Source of the DNA: Sepiola atlantica
Lineage: Eukaryota > Mollusca > Cephalopoda > Sepiida > Sepiolidae
Assembly: GCA_963556195.1 (NCBI GenBank)
Contig: OY744521.1
Span: 129,285,288-129,349,287 of the forward strand
Direction of reading: 5' to 3'
DNA: 64,000 nucleotides
Shown: piece by piece, positions 44,890-57,279 of the stretch
How positions within the stretch are numbered: the first letter of the stretch is position 1
Layout of the letters: every line of letters starts with the position of its first letter
Translations under genes and position numbers: made by a program
The notes under the pieces: model-generated
What the model was told of the DNA's origin: nothing
The model's database searches: none
The model's input: only the letters and a program-made list of their open reading frames with translations

Positions 44890-45105
44890 TTTACAGCAAA
44901 GACTCATCTAGCTACCACAACATCAAATAACCTACCTTTCTTGCTCTGTTTACACCAAACTAAACGGAAATTCTATGAAGAGTTTCCTTCCAAGAACTAC
45001 TCATTTGTGGAATACAATTCAACGAGACTGATTTCCTGCTGACTACAACATAGTCTTCCTCAAATCTAAATGCCAGCAAATATTTGTCGAGTTTTTCTCT
45101 TAAAT
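44890..45105 (+). pseudogene. LINE 3' domain fragment
   Basis: Plus-strand pieces read SFLPRTTHLWNTIQRD then FPADYNIVFLKSKCQ (about 44985-45075), the Jockey/CR1-type C-terminal domain, with one stop in between. It lies between the two copies of the 100-bp direct repeat. Confidence 0.7.
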
Positions 45106-45285
45106 AATCAAATCTTACCTTTTACTCATCCATCGTTTCCAATCTTCTCATTGGATTGCTCATCATCCAGCTGGCAATAACATTAACACTTATCTTCGAG
45201 CGACGTTTGGTCGTAGTAGGTGTTGACTCAATACTATAAACAAGTGGAAACGTATTTTATTCTTACCTTTAATGAACATTATTTC

Positions 45286-45382
45286 GTAAGTGACAGTAAC
45301 TAGTCAAACGTGAATTCAATCCTGCTTGCCGGTTCCTCCATCCATGTTGCACCAGTTTCCCCAAACATTATCTGCTGATTTT
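45286..45382. repeat. Diverged direct repeat, copy 2
   Basis: Second copy of the 44704-44803 repeat; it has a short extra segment after GTAAGTGA. Confidence 0.65.
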
Positions 45383-45493
45383 ATGAAAGAAGAAAACAAG
45401 AAAGACAACATGGTATCAAGTCTTATTATCAATTATCGTCGGGAAATTAATTCTTCATGAAGAGCCCTTCGTTCGATATTATTTATTCCAGAG

Positions 45494-45670
45494 ATAATTT
45501 CCTAATCGTTTTCAATAACGTTGATGCTTTATGAATAGTTTAGAAAGGTCTTTCCTTTGTCAAACTCGTTTGTTCAATTTACTCTGTTTACTTTCTACTC
45601 GAAATTGCAAATTATCGTTTTCAATGACGTCGATGCTTTATAAATAGTTTACAAAAGTCGTTTCTTTTGT
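45494..45670. repeat. Two 65-bp direct repeats
   Basis: ATCGTTTTCAATAACGTTGA (about 45507) and ATCGTTTTCAATGACGTCGA (about 45615) each continue with TGCTTTAT(G/A)AATAGTTTA(G/C)A and a TTTC(C/T)TTTTGT-like end. Confidence 0.85.
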
Positions 45671-47845
45671 TGTAAGGTGTTTAATGCTGACAAACTAGTT
45701 TTATTGTCGCCTTATCGAAGACGAATTAGACCAGACTTGTTTACTGATTCTATTGACGCAATACACTTCGTTGTTTTCCGGTTGTTTTATGACATATCAA
45801 CAATTTTCGGGTCATTTAATGCCGAATCGAGTCATTTTTGGCAAAAGATTTATATACATTGGTGGGCGCATCAGATAGGCTGGGATGTTTTTACGGATCA
45901 CTTGTAAATCTGCAAAAAGTACCGTTGCGCACACATGAACAAGCTTCAAGTTCTTAATATCTTAGTATATTGATTCATGGTGGTTCGTTTAACTAGTTAT
46001 TCAGAATGTAAATGTTTATACAAACCACCGGATGTAATTCAAGAACATACACAGGACGTATTCTGTCTAACCCAATTTGGCCACTACCACGACGTATGGT
46101 TTAATATGACATGCCTAGAACAGTTTATGTTTTACCCATATATAGGACACGGACAAGTATAATGTAGTTAGAGTGTTCTTTGCTGACAGACTCAGCTGGT
46201 TGTATTACTGTAGTCGCAGTGGTGAGGTGACAGCTGAAGTCCCCACTTTCGCTTCTCTCTGTCGTTGAAGACGTTTTCTCTCTCTTCTCAATAACAGCTT
46301 TTATAAATTATTTTTTATAATTATTAATAAACAAACACCACAAAAAGGTGGCATGCTTATTCTTGCATGTTTTTTTGGTACAGGCAAGTAGCAGACTTGC
46401 TGCAGGTGAGAAATGTTCGGCCAAGTGAAGAAGGGGTATCACAGAAGAAAGTAAAATATCTGATTTTGAGTTCGGCCACCCAGAGTCTTATCTATCTTTT
46501 CTAAAAATGTAAGTGTCTCATTAAACAGAGGTTCCTTGCTGTGGCTATGAACCAATTAAGTTTTACCAGGAATAATGACCGAGACCCCTTGAGGATTGAG
46601 TGTTTGATGTTCATAGATAAGGCTAGACATTATTCGATTGATCCTTCTAGGTGGCCGAATGGAGATGACTGAGAAAAAAGTCCGAAATCTAACAGTTCCG
46701 GTAAAAAATACATATATCCCAGCCTATGAGCAGAGAAAGGCAGTTAAAGTGGGTTCTCTGAACGCGGGACAGTCAGTTTGTTTCATTCAGAGCTGGCGGT
46801 CAGCTGGATCTGTGTGTCTCTCTAAGCAAGATGGACACTTGAACATGTCTTGATTCAGTCAGGTTGAAAACATCTAATTTAGCAAGTCTATCCTTCAGAA
46901 AAAGAAACGAGTACACTTGTAACTCACAACAAATAAACCTGCATTTTAAACCGGAGTTGTGGTTTTGTTTGAACAGGGAGTTCTTTTGTTGCAGAATTGA
47001 CTGAGACCACACATTTGACACTCCGACCGCCATCGGAATCAAGTAGTAATTTTGGACCGGCACGACGAGCGGGATGATAAAGGCCTGTGCAGTGGACGAA
47101 CACAGACATTCTCATACTAAAATCTCTTCGGGGTTTTTTATTCTTTATTTATAGCATACATACATACACTTAAAATACCCAATCCCTTCCCCATGGGGGG
47201 GGGGCATTAGTTATCGAAATCCAAAGGCTCTCTTTCTTTGCCGGGTCAGTTGAAAGAAAAAGACTTCCCTTCCTACGTGTCATTTCGGACTTCCGCTCAT
47301 GATTCCTCTTACTGTACACGTCCCTCTTACTCTACGCTTACTTATAATTTACGTAATTTATTTCCAGCAATATTTCAATTATTTTCATACAATTATGAAT
47401 TTAGAACATGAAAAAATTCATCAATTTATGTAATGATACTTTTCGAACGATATTTAATTCATTACAAATGAATTTGAATTAAACAATTTATAAGAAAGTG
47501 AGAAATATCGTCTTGCTTTTACGAAGTTTTCGGTGAATTCTGAAACACGCAGTTTTTGAAAACTTCCAGAGAAGAAATAAAAAAAAAATCACGAGTGGCC
47601 AAAAGGTATTTTGTTTATTTCTTAAAATTTTTACTTCGTTTTTATAACATAGAACCAAAAAAAAGTATAAGTTATTTCTTACTTCTTATAATTTTTTTAA
47701 TTCACAGCGCACCAGTTACATAATTTTATTTTCATAAATAATCAAAGTTGAATTTTTAGTTACGTTGAAGAAATGTATTTAAATTTAAATTAGGGAAGAA
47801 GAAAAAAGAAAAAAAAGAAGTTTGAAAATAGAAAAAGAAAAACGA
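45671..47845. other. Unassigned DNA
   Basis: No gene recognised. Short frames at 45677-45907, 46638-46853 and 46800-47115 carry no known domain. A GTGGCCGAA / TTCGGCCAC pair (46472-46483 and 46652-46661) is a short inverted match. Confidence 0.4.
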
Positions 47846-47849
47846 TGGG

Positions 47850-47904
<55 letters not shown>

Positions 47905-47975
47905 ATAATAATACAAAATCATAGATGAAAAGAAAAAAAAAGAAAAAGTGAAGAGATTAAATAATAATTAAAAGA
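47846..47975. repeat. (CTA)n unit, duplicated block copy 1
   Basis: CTA run (47851-47904) and short AAT run followed by ATCATAGATGAAAAGAAAAA and a GTGAAGAGA block. A similar arrangement recurs at 48052-48190. Confidence 0.85.
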
Positions 47976-48051
47976 GGTAAAGCGGAGCTGGATAAAACAG
48001 AGAAGGTGGAGGTGGCAGAGAAGAAGAAGAAAAAGTAGAGAAAAGATGGTG

Positions 48052-48055
48052 AGGT

Positions 48056-48111
<56 letters not shown>

Positions 48112-48190
48112 ATAATAATAATAATAAGAAGAAGAAGACGATAAAATTATAGATGAAAAAGTAGGTAGAAAGTGAAGAGAAAGAAGAGAA
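48052..48190. repeat. (CTA)n unit, duplicated block copy 2
   Basis: CTA run (about 48057-48110), ATA and AAG runs, then AAATTATAGATGAAAAAGTA and GTGAAGAGAAAG, parallel to the block about 207 bp upstream. This is a local tandem duplication including flanks. Confidence 0.85.
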
Positions 48191-49078
48191 AGCCAGACAT
48201 ATTATGATGTTATTCGATCCATATAAGCAACACGCCGAGGCATAAGATAAGTAAAGTTGGTTAAATTATTTCCAAAGATTTAATCCCGATAAATAAAGAT
48301 AAACATTTGCAATAGAAAATGTCTGCAAATGCGAAATTAATTCGATTTGCCCGGAAAAGGAAACGATTCCATTGAAATTTCACAGAAAATCAATACTAAT
48401 TATTGATTAGACATTGGCCGAGAGCGGATGTCTGCAACCCTCCCGCAACCCCAAACTCCAACAACCTCGACTAGGCGAACTGATCACGTGATCGCGTCAT
48501 CTTGGAATGAAATTTGGTCGGAACTGCGTCAATAACAATTTCGATTGGTTTAATTCTCTGGAATTCCAAGAAATTTATCATTTCGTATAATTTCATTTGA
48601 CATCTCGAAAGACAGAAAGAACTTTGAAAGAAATGGATTCCTCTCTTTCGATTGGTTGTTGTAAGTGCGTCCTCGCATTTTGCTCGGAAGATTTGTCCGT
48701 CGGTCCGTCAATCTGCCACGCTTCAGTTTGAAATAGGAGTTTAATCGTTAAACGCGCAGATTAAATGAATATATCTTAAGAATAGACTAGTTATAAAGAG
48801 AATTTACTCAACTGAACTTTTCGTTAAATTTTAAAGATAAATAAAATATTGGGTTGAAAAATAAAAATGTCAACTCATTCGGGTTACTGTCGTTGTGTGA
48901 TTTTCGTCAGTAGACATTTTGTTTTTCTGCTCTTCGGCTTTTCAGGTAAAAATAACAGAAAAAGGTGTTATTATTTAATGAATTATTGTGTCTACTATCC
49001 TCATCCTTGTTGTGTTAATTACTATAACTGGAGTGTATGTGTGATATGTTCTTTGTCCATATGATCTACTTTAATATG
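48191..49078. other. Unassigned DNA
   Basis: Nothing recognised. Confidence 0.4.
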
Positions 49079-49240
49079 TTGATATCTATACATTTATCTA
49101 TTTATCAATCTATTTTGGTCGGTCAATATCTATCTATCGATCTACCTTGGTCTGTCAATATCTATATATCTATCTTGGTCTGTCAATATCTCTCTATCTC
49201 TCGATCAATCTCTCTATCTATAAATCTATCTCTCTTAGAC
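49079..49240. repeat. Degenerate minisatellite of TATC-rich units
   Basis: TTGGTC(T/G)GTCAATATCTATC-like units recur near 49117, 49149, 49177, mixed with (ATCT)n. Confidence 0.8.
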
Positions 49241-49244
49241 AGGT

Positions 49245-49660
49245 TCTACACTGTCTACCAAGCTCCAGCCTCTGTTCCATCCTCGCAATGTTGCCTTCCT
49301 GTACTTGTTTTACAAGTACTTCAATGGAATGTTCCCTACAAATTTGCTGTACTGGTGTCGCCCCCCGACGTAAATACACCCGATCGGCCTAACAATTAGC
49401 TAAATTCCACCCTTCCACTGTAGAGGTCCCCAGATGCCAGGAGGCTATATACTTTAATAGCTTACTTCCTCGAACTGGTAGCGTTTGGAATTCTCCCTGC
49501 TCCCTGCTTCCCTGACTGTACCTACGAACAGAAATTTAAATTTAATGTGGAAAAACACCGTGCTTTATAACTCGTCACTTAGGATGCCCTTATAAATCTG
49601 GCCCCTAATTCACAGTAGCCCCTTACGTCTCAGTGACAATGTGCCTTGTTTGGTGTAAAG
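49245..49660 (+). pseudogene. LINE 3' domain fragment, second family
   Basis: Same family as 27430-27775: it encodes a broken C-terminal domain (YFNGMFPTNLLYW near 49310-49350, CFPDCTYEQKFKFNVEKHRAL near 49506-49567), followed by a shared 3' UTR (TAAATCTGGCCCC, CTCAGTGACAATGTGCCTTG). It runs into a TTG/TTA/ATC microsatellite, which may be its tail. Confidence 0.75.
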
Positions 49661-49675
49661 AAAAAAAATTCTTAA

Positions 49676-49689
49676 TGATGTTGTTGTTG

Positions 49690-49751
<62 letters not shown>

Positions 49752-49772
49752 GTTGTTGTTGTTGTGGTTGTG

Positions 49773-49842
<70 letters not shown>
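49676..49842. repeat. (TTG)n-(TTA)n-(TTG)n-(ATC)n compound microsatellite
   Basis: Four successive trinucleotide runs. Poly-Met/Ile/Thr frames on the minus strand are artefacts. Confidence 0.97.
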
Positions 49843-49843
<1 letters not shown>

Positions 49844-50352
49844 TCGCGAATTGAATAAATGTGGTTGATGTTAGGAAATGTTGTGCCTTATATGTAAAAT
49901 CATGTAGGACGGCCCTTGTTATGGGTGTGTGAGGGGACAGGTAAGAAGATGGGTAGGATATGTGAGTAGTGTGAGGACACGTGGCTTGAAGAGAGCGGAT
50001 GAGAAGATATGAGTTAGACTAACCTTAGGGAGGTCAAACAGAGGCACGAAACCAGCACTTAGAAGGCTATAAAAAAGGTCGGTGAAAGTCGGCTTATACA
50101 CGTTCTAAGTCCGTAATATGCGGATTTAGTTAGTATCCCAAGGATTTAAATCCCTTGGAAGCCGTATATTAGTTTTGGGATATTACAGCTGTAACTAGGA
50201 ATACGGAAGAGAGGAATGCGTCTGTATTGTTAGCAGTTAGGGCGGTTTCGATGGATGGCATTTCTTATGGATTGCCTATATAAATTGTTTTTTGGCTTGC
50301 ATTGTATTATTTTTTTAATACATGTATATTGTGTTTTTTCATGTATAAAAGC

Positions 50353-50355
<3 letters not shown>
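49843..50355. other. Unassigned DNA
   Basis: No gene. A short exact palindrome CCAAGGGATTTAAATCCTTGG-type (reading CCAAGGATTTAAATCCCTTGG, one offset base) lies near 50138-50158. Confidence 0.4.

Positions 50356-50422
<67 letters not shown>
50356..50422. repeat. (TA)n microsatellite
   Basis: Pure AT run. Confidence 0.98.
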
Positions 50423-50424
<2 letters not shown>

Positions 50425-50486
50425 CTTTTTAAATTAATTAACTTGTAAATTAATTAATTAAAAAATCAATATATTCAAAGATTGAT

Positions 50487-50615
50487 GACACGTCCGATTA
50501 AGGGTGAACGAATGTAGTCCTCTGTATATCCTTAAAAAACGAACGGTCATGGAAGCGACAAATAATAAACGCACCGGTAAACATCGGTGTACTATTGCCA
50601 GTAAAAATAGTAACA
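50487..50615 (+). repeat. Interspersed repeat next to (TA)n, copy 2
   Basis: Shares both end blocks with 28965-29088 (opposite orientation) and likewise ends against (TA)n. It contains a small CACCGGTAAACATCGGTG hairpin. Confidence 0.6.
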
Positions 50616-50621
50616 AAAAAT

Positions 50622-50624
<3 letters not shown>

Positions 50625-50665
<41 letters not shown>
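50625..50665. repeat. (TA)n microsatellite
   Basis: Pure AT run. Confidence 0.98.
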
Positions 50666-50669
<4 letters not shown>

Positions 50670-50968
50670 TTTTAGTAATTTATACACTTATTTCAGAGTT
50701 TTTCTTCTCTTAGAGTTGTTGTCCTGTCAAAGTTTCAGAGTCGAGTCTGCCTCGCCATTTCACCCTTAATAGGGCCGAGTAGATATGGAATCATATTTGT
50801 CTGGTATATTAAATAAAATTTATTTCATGGCTCCAACTTTAACTTGCACCTGATATACCAAGCACACAGTTTGCGCTTGTAACCCTTACTTATACATAAA
50901 CTTAAACAGCAAAAAGAAAACACTCATTTAATACATACATATAGACGAATAGGCAGATGCACAACGAA

Positions 50969-51019
50969 ACACACACACGCACACGCACACGCACACGCAC
51001 ACGCACACGCACACGCACA
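50969..51019. repeat. (ACACGC)n microsatellite
   Basis: About eight ACACGC units. Thr-Arg frames through it are artefacts. Confidence 0.97.
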
Positions 51020-51429
51020 CTCAAAATACGGGCACATAAAATGTGTTTTAAAAAAAATTTCTTAACATACTTAACGTGTCTGGTTTGTTTTCCCTTTTCT
51101 CCTTCGGGTGTCATCAATAAGTTCGCCAGAGTAGAACGTCAATGCAGTCTTTGTTATTTTTACTATGAAGTAAATTCGAGCACCGAATAACCCCAGCTGT
51201 GTCCGTTTTAAACTCTTTGAGTTTTGAGTCCCAAAAAGCATTTGGTGACGACGAGAGGAAACCACCAATCGTTCGTCGATGAGTGTTCCATTAAGCAGAG
51301 AGGAAAGGAAAAGAAAACAGTTTTAGCTTTCTAGATTTTCAAAATGGATGCCATTAAAAAATAAATAAACTACTGATGAATAGAAATGAAAGAAAAATAA
51401 AATAGTGTTTCGCCATCTGGTAGAGTCTT

Positions 51430-51433
<4 letters not shown>
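51020..51433. other. Unassigned DNA
   Basis: Nothing recognised. Confidence 0.4.

Positions 51434-51501
<68 letters not shown>
51434..51501. repeat. (TA)n microsatellite
   Basis: Pure AT run. Confidence 0.98.
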
Positions 51502-51503
<2 letters not shown>

Positions 51504-51772
51504 GGACTTGTGCGATACCTGGTGTTGCCCGGGAAATAGTGAGGAATCTCATAACATTTTACTCCCATTCCTGAACCCCATAGTACTATTTTGATACTTA
51601 TTTTTTTAATTTTTAAAATAAAGTTTAACATTGTTTTTGCTGTTTATCAATGTCCGGCGCGAATGCAGACCCCACGGTATTAATGCACAACTTCATTTAT
51701 CTGTAAGTAGCGAACGCGCTTAAAAAGTAAAATTAAACCAAAAATAATTTAACTAAAATAAGTACGTTTAAA

Positions 51773-52006
51773 CGGCATAATAACGTTGACACAGCGGTTC
51801 CCGTTAGAGCACCGAAGTTAGGCGATGTTGAGCCTGGCTAGCAGTAAATGGGCGACTATTTGCGAATACCAGGTGCTCTATTTGGCCTAGAGAGAACATG
51901 GTCTCTACCAGGTTCTTTCGTGCTCACTGAAAAGTTAAGATAGATAGCCTGACTCTCCGACGACGTCCCCTGACGCTATGGGATATGGATGGATGGATGG
52001 ATGGAC
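51773..52006 (+). mobile_element. 5S rRNA-derived SINE or pseudogene (second copy)
   Basis: The head (51773-51882) matches 5S rRNA: ACGTTGACACAGCGGTTCCC, CACCGAAGTTAGGCGATGTTG, GAGCCTGGCTAG, AAATGGGCGAC, GAATACCAGGTGCT. A body of about 100 nt follows (to about 51980) that is not similar to the body of the SINE at 26356-26628. It ends in a (GGAT)n run (51981-52006) that looks like a simple-repeat tail. No clear flanking duplication is seen. Confidence 0.8.
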
Positions 52007-52781
52007 ATTTAAAAGTCCTTACTGGCATTCTGCGGTATTTCATTTCATAATTATTTGAAAAAAAAAAGTTTTTCTAATACGTTTTATTTTACGCTGCACA
52101 AGAATCTAGAGACGAGCGTCTTTGCCGTTAATAAGGGACATTTTGTAGTTTTGTTTATGTAAAGTGAACAGGTTCGCACGTACGTAATAATCAAGCGTCT
52201 AAAAGTGAAATAAAGATGTAACAAAAACAAACAAACAAATGAAATGAATTAAACAAAAATATAAAGTATACTTTAGGAATATTATTACTTTGTTAATAGT
52301 AAAAGTAACTTTTAAGAAAAGTCGGGGCGTTATTTTTTCTTATGGTAAGATTGTTTATTTTTATTCACATGAAAATATCGAGTCCTAAAAGAAAATAAAA
52401 ACGGGTCAGGTCGAGGAGAGAAGCTATAGCACTTACCTTTAAGTTGCGAAATAAATTGTCTTTCCGCGAGGTAGTTTGACCGTCTGAAAACCTTTACAAT
52501 GTAGCTTGTCGTGTGACTTCGCCAAACAAATAATAACAATTGTAACAATTGATTACTCAAATTAATCGACAATCGACCAGCTAAAGAAGCAAATTAGAAG
52601 ACAAGACAAGAGAGAAGCATTGCCCTTCTATTATAACTACAATTAGTGATCATATGGGACAGGTCACATGACTCTAGTAACTATAAGTTTTAGTAATAAA
52701 AAAGAAGCTTTGGTGTTGGGATTAAGTTTACCCTGTAGTCCAGTCAATCTAGCTGATTTTTGGCTGAACCTCCAACAAATT
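52007..52781. other. Unassigned DNA left of the large transposon
   Basis: Nothing recognised. Confidence 0.4.
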
Positions 52782-52834
52782 GCTAACAAAGATTTTTAAC
52801 TTGGATATTGGGCATGAATAATCTCTCTTTCAGA
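52782..52834 (+). repeat. Left terminal inverted repeat of the 5.2-kb transposon
   Basis: 53 bp, reverse complement of 57964-58016 with three mismatches (positions 11, 41 and 42). Presumed transposase binding and cleavage site. Confidence 0.9.
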
Positions 52835-55800
52835 AAAAAAAGTTTACCAAAATTAGCCTTTCAGGAAAGGGGTCAACGGGCGCCATCTTTAAAGATTACC
52901 GCCGATTCTTGCCTCCCCTTTCTCAATTCAATTTCTGTAAGTTCATCTTTAAAACTACAAAACGTAGCAATGTGAAATTTGATAAAACCAACAGTTTTCA
53001 TAAAGTTAAATATAATTATAACTTCTTATGCCTTATTTTCTCTCTTTTGATGTATTACTGCAGGAACTTAATATTCTGTCATATTCTAATTTCAGGTTGG
53101 CCAAACTGACAACAATGAACTGTCCAGTAATGAAGAAACATTCATAATCAGCCAGAAGGACCTCGATTCCATTAACAAAGCTTCTGAACAACGTGGAGAG
53201 AAGATCATAATTCAGATTGGTCAACGTCTTCACAAGAAATGCAGGCAGTGTTGAATAAAATCCAAACACATAGAAATTGACCTTTTACGGTCACCCATGA
53301 TGAAATGCTATCCCGTGCAAGCCGCTCTTTGTGTGTGTTTAACTTTAGGGAACATTGTCTTTCTTTGTGGTTCTGGAGCAAAATCTGATAGAAGGAAAAG
53401 AGGTGTTGATGTTTCCCATGTAGAAACTATTGAGTTTAAGGACAGAGTGTTAAAAGTTTGTGAAAAAATTCGAAAAAATGATGTCTGGGCATCCACTGTT
53501 AAAGGTAGAATATGTTATATGGCTGACCTTGTTTAAGAAAAAGCACGTTATCACAGAACGTGTTTTGCAAACTTCGATTCCAATAAAAACATTCCTAAGG
53601 CATTCTCTTCTGCTGATTTTTCTAAGAAACAAAATCTTAGTAGACCAGAGGATTCAAAGAGAAAACAGGTATTTCTGAAAGTTGCTAAATATTTGCAGGA
53701 AAATGACGAGGAGCAACTCACCATTGTCGATCATGTTAAAACAAATGGAGGTATTCTCGAGGACACTGGCTTTGAAATCTAGAATGTTTGAACATTTCAA
53801 AGACAACATCATTGTGACTGATATTAATGGGAAACATAATGTTGTTACCTTCTTAGGTACAGCAAAATGTATTGTCCATGAATTCTATGCACAGAGCAGC
53901 TCAACAGACAATTCAGAACCAGAGGCAATTAGAATCAAATAGACGGCAGCCAAGCTTATCAAGAATGACATTAAAGGTATCCAGACAAGTTCAGAATATT
54001 ATTCGTCTAAGAATGATCTTGGACAGGATGCGATTCTTGAATATATTCCTAAAAGATTGTTGATTTTTCTCAGATAGCTATTTGCAGGCAAAGACAATGA
54101 TTTGAAACCTGCATCAGTTGGTCAAGCGATAATGCAGGCTGCTAGACCCAGAGTTTTCCTTACACCTTTGCAGTTTAGTTTAGCAGTGGAAATGCATGAC
54201 CAATTTGGATCGAGGTTCTTAATTGACACTCTGAATAAGCATGGCTTCTCTTCATGTAACTCGGAAGTCCAGAAATTCGAAAGAAGTTCTGCTCTTGTTC
54301 ATGGCGCTGAAACTCTCTCCCCTGTTGAAACTGAATTTGTGCAGTTCGTAGCTGATAATGTGGACCATAATGTAAGGAGTATTGATTGATTCAACACATT
54401 CCACGGTGTGGGCATCATAGCATCTTTTACGTCCGGAAAAGTTAAAGCAAAACAAGTTCCAAAGATTGAGGTCCTTTCAGAAGATATAATAAGGGTTGGA
54501 AGGATCAACATCAAGTACCTAGATTCACAGCACGTAAACAAACCACCACTGACATTTAAAGAGCTCCAGTACAAGAAAGTTGTCGATTCCACTGCTAATG
54601 CTGACATCCTTTGGGAGGTTTTATAAATTTCACATCTGTCCCGACCCGCATGCAGTACGTGCACAAAGGAACATATACTGGGAAATCAGCCGCAGTTTTT
54701 TCTGCCAATGATCGACATGGACTCTGGTAACCCAACCTGCGTGTACTCAACGTTATTGATTTAGCCAGGAAAAACAACATTACACCAGTTCTAACATTCG
54801 ATCAACCACTTTGGTACAAAGCAATGATGATAGTCGAGTCACAGCCTAGTTTCAGTCCCCTACAATCATTTGTCTTGCGACTTGGTGGGCTCCATACACA
54901 GATAAGCTTTCTGGGCGCAATTTGTCATTTGATGACAAGTTCTGGATTGCAAGAACTTTTTGAACTTGTGTATGCTGAAAACGCAATCAAGCACATGCAA
55001 AGTGGCAAATCAATTGCAAGCGCCATTAGTGCTCACGTCTTAATTGATGCTGCTCTGAATGCTATTTTGTTAGCGAAAGCCTATGATTTGCCAGTTTCAC
55101 ATGTCACTGAGAATGATCAAACCGACACTGATGCAGAAGAGTCATTTTCTCAAAATGAAGACCCGAAGGAAGCTCAGGGGCTATTGAGAGGTCTTCTTGA
55201 TGGGACTGAGACATTGAATAATGTTCTGTCATCAAAGTCTATGACCAAGATTTCCCAGAGAATCAACCATGTGAAGGATGCGATGGTTGACCAGCGAACA
55301 GCAGAATTGTGGATTAAATACCTTGATATGATTAAAATCCTGCAATTGTTTATCAAGGAAGTGCGCACCTGGAACTGGGAATTGCACCTTGACGCTGTAA
55401 AAGATTCTGCAAATATTGGCTGCAGCAGGACACATTCTATATGCAAAGTCAACCTACTTGTACTTGCAGCAAATGGAGGGGCTGCCGAAAAGCCATCCTG
55501 AAGTGTACCAGAAATTTTCTGAAGGATTCCATGTGATTAGACGGAGTGATCGTTACTGGGCTGGCTTGTCAACGGATCTGGTTATTGAGCAGATGAGAAG
55601 CATGAAGACGTCTGGAGGTCTTACTCATGGCAGAGGAATAGACGAAATTCAACGATTGGTTTAGACGCTATCACTGCCAGCGTTTGCTAAAATCAAGTTT
55701 ACAATGCAAGAACTAGCAGGCATTCGTTATGGCACTAGTGAACAGCACCAGGAGGCTACTTCAGTTAGAACAGAGCGAGATGTGAGGAATACATGGAAGC

Positions 55801-56114
55801 TCCTTGCGTTTCTCCATACATATAACCCTTTCACGTAGGATCCGTCCATTCACAGCATTTCAAGTGGAGTAACTGAAGAACAAAACAAGGTGAATGTGGA
55901 CAGAGCAAACTCCATAGGAGAGGCAATTATAGCTTCAATGGTTGGAGAAAATGTCTACGAGTACACTTTTAAAAGAAAGAATCAGGCAATTACACTTGGG
56001 TCAAAAGTTTCGCTCAGCAATGATGAAGCAGATGAGACTGATCCACAACTCCTATTCCAGAGACTTGTGTGCTATCTACCAATGAACCCTTAACTCAGCA
56101 GCAGCAAGAACATT

Positions 56115-56960
56115 TCCAGTATGAGCTTTGTGATTATCCACCTGCACTTTTTGATTCTTTCGGACTACCGCGAGAGGCAAACGAAAACGGCTTTGGCAGA
56201 CGCAATATGGAAACTGACTTCCTCTGTACAATCAGGTCCACAGTCTTTAGATCCACAGTATTTCTTAGATGGTGGTGCACTACTTCAACGCCTCCCATGG
56301 CAAAAGGTCACACATGTGATTAGATCTGTGCCCAATATCGCAAATATGTCACAAGTAGATATGGAAAAGCATGCATTGTCTTTGATGAGTACGAAAGTGG
56401 TCCATCTATTAAAGACACAACTCACCGACGCCGAGCAGGAGGCACTTTTGTGTGTATGTGTCACTGACCCATTAATGGTGTTCAAATTAAAAAAGGATGT
56501 TTTCCTAGCTAATCAAGAAAACAAACAATTGTTCATCAACTTGCTGGGAAAGAGTTTGGAGGAAGCAGGTTGTAAAGTAGTCCATGTACCTGGAGACGCT
56601 GATGTATTGATTGTGAAGACTGCTATAGAACTGGCACATACAGGAGAAACCATTTTGATAGCAGATGACACTGACCTATTGGTCCTTCTATGTTATCATG
56701 CAAATAGAGATGATGGTTACATCTTCTTCACGCCACAATCAAAGGATAGTGCAAAAATGTGAAAGTGTAGATCATCAAAGAGATGAGGAAATCTTTGGGA
56801 GATGTGGTCTGTTTCAACATTCTTTTCATCCCTGCACTACTGGGTTGTGATTCCACATCCAATGTTTATGGAATTAGGAAAGCAGCATCCCTCCGAAAAG
56901 TGATGAACAATAGAAACTTCCTCAAACTGACGGAAGTGTTTGGCAAGGATAGCAGTGCAG
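56115..56960 (+). pseudogene. PIN/XPG-FEN1-like nuclease domain of the transposon
   Basis: Blocks in order: YFLDGGALLQRLPWQK (56259-56305), IVFDEYESGPSIKDTTHRRR (about 56376-56437, another frame), then VPGDADVLIVKTAIELA, ILIADDTDLLVLLCYH (56588-56700). After a frame change, IPALLGCDSTSNVYGIRKAA (56831-56890) follows. The DAD and DDTDLL acidic clusters plus a GCDxxxxxxGIxKA helix-hairpin-like block are the layout of XPG/FEN1 PIN nucleases, which cut flap or bubble DNA with bound metal. Arg replaces the Gly of the usual GIGKA block. Two frame switches within the domain show decay. Confidence 0.7.
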
Positions 56961-57279
56961 AAGAGGTTATTGAAGCTGGGGAGAAGGCTTTAGTGTACCT
57001 GTACAAAGGTAATGATGGGGAAAATATCAATCATCTCCGACTGAGGCGCTTTAAGGAAAAGGTTGCAAAAAGCTCAAAGTATGTTGCGGCCAAATCATTG
57101 CCACCAACAAAAGCAGCTACGAAATTCTACAGTCTTCGAGTTTACTTCCAAATTCAGGAATGGAAATGTAGAAACCAGGTAAAACCTGACGAGTGGGGAT
57201 GGAAACTTTCAGATGGTAAATTACAACCAATGAAGACTGACTTGCCAGCTTGTTCTGTAAATTTGTTGGCTATAATAAG

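Noticed and set aside
49610..49843. Poly-Met/Thr/Ile open frame
   Set aside because: Translation of the ATC/TTA/TTG microsatellite.
54299..54664. 121-residue minus-strand frame and other minus-strand frames across 53-57 kb
   Set aside because: Antisense to the transposon coding region, which shows family motifs on the plus strand.
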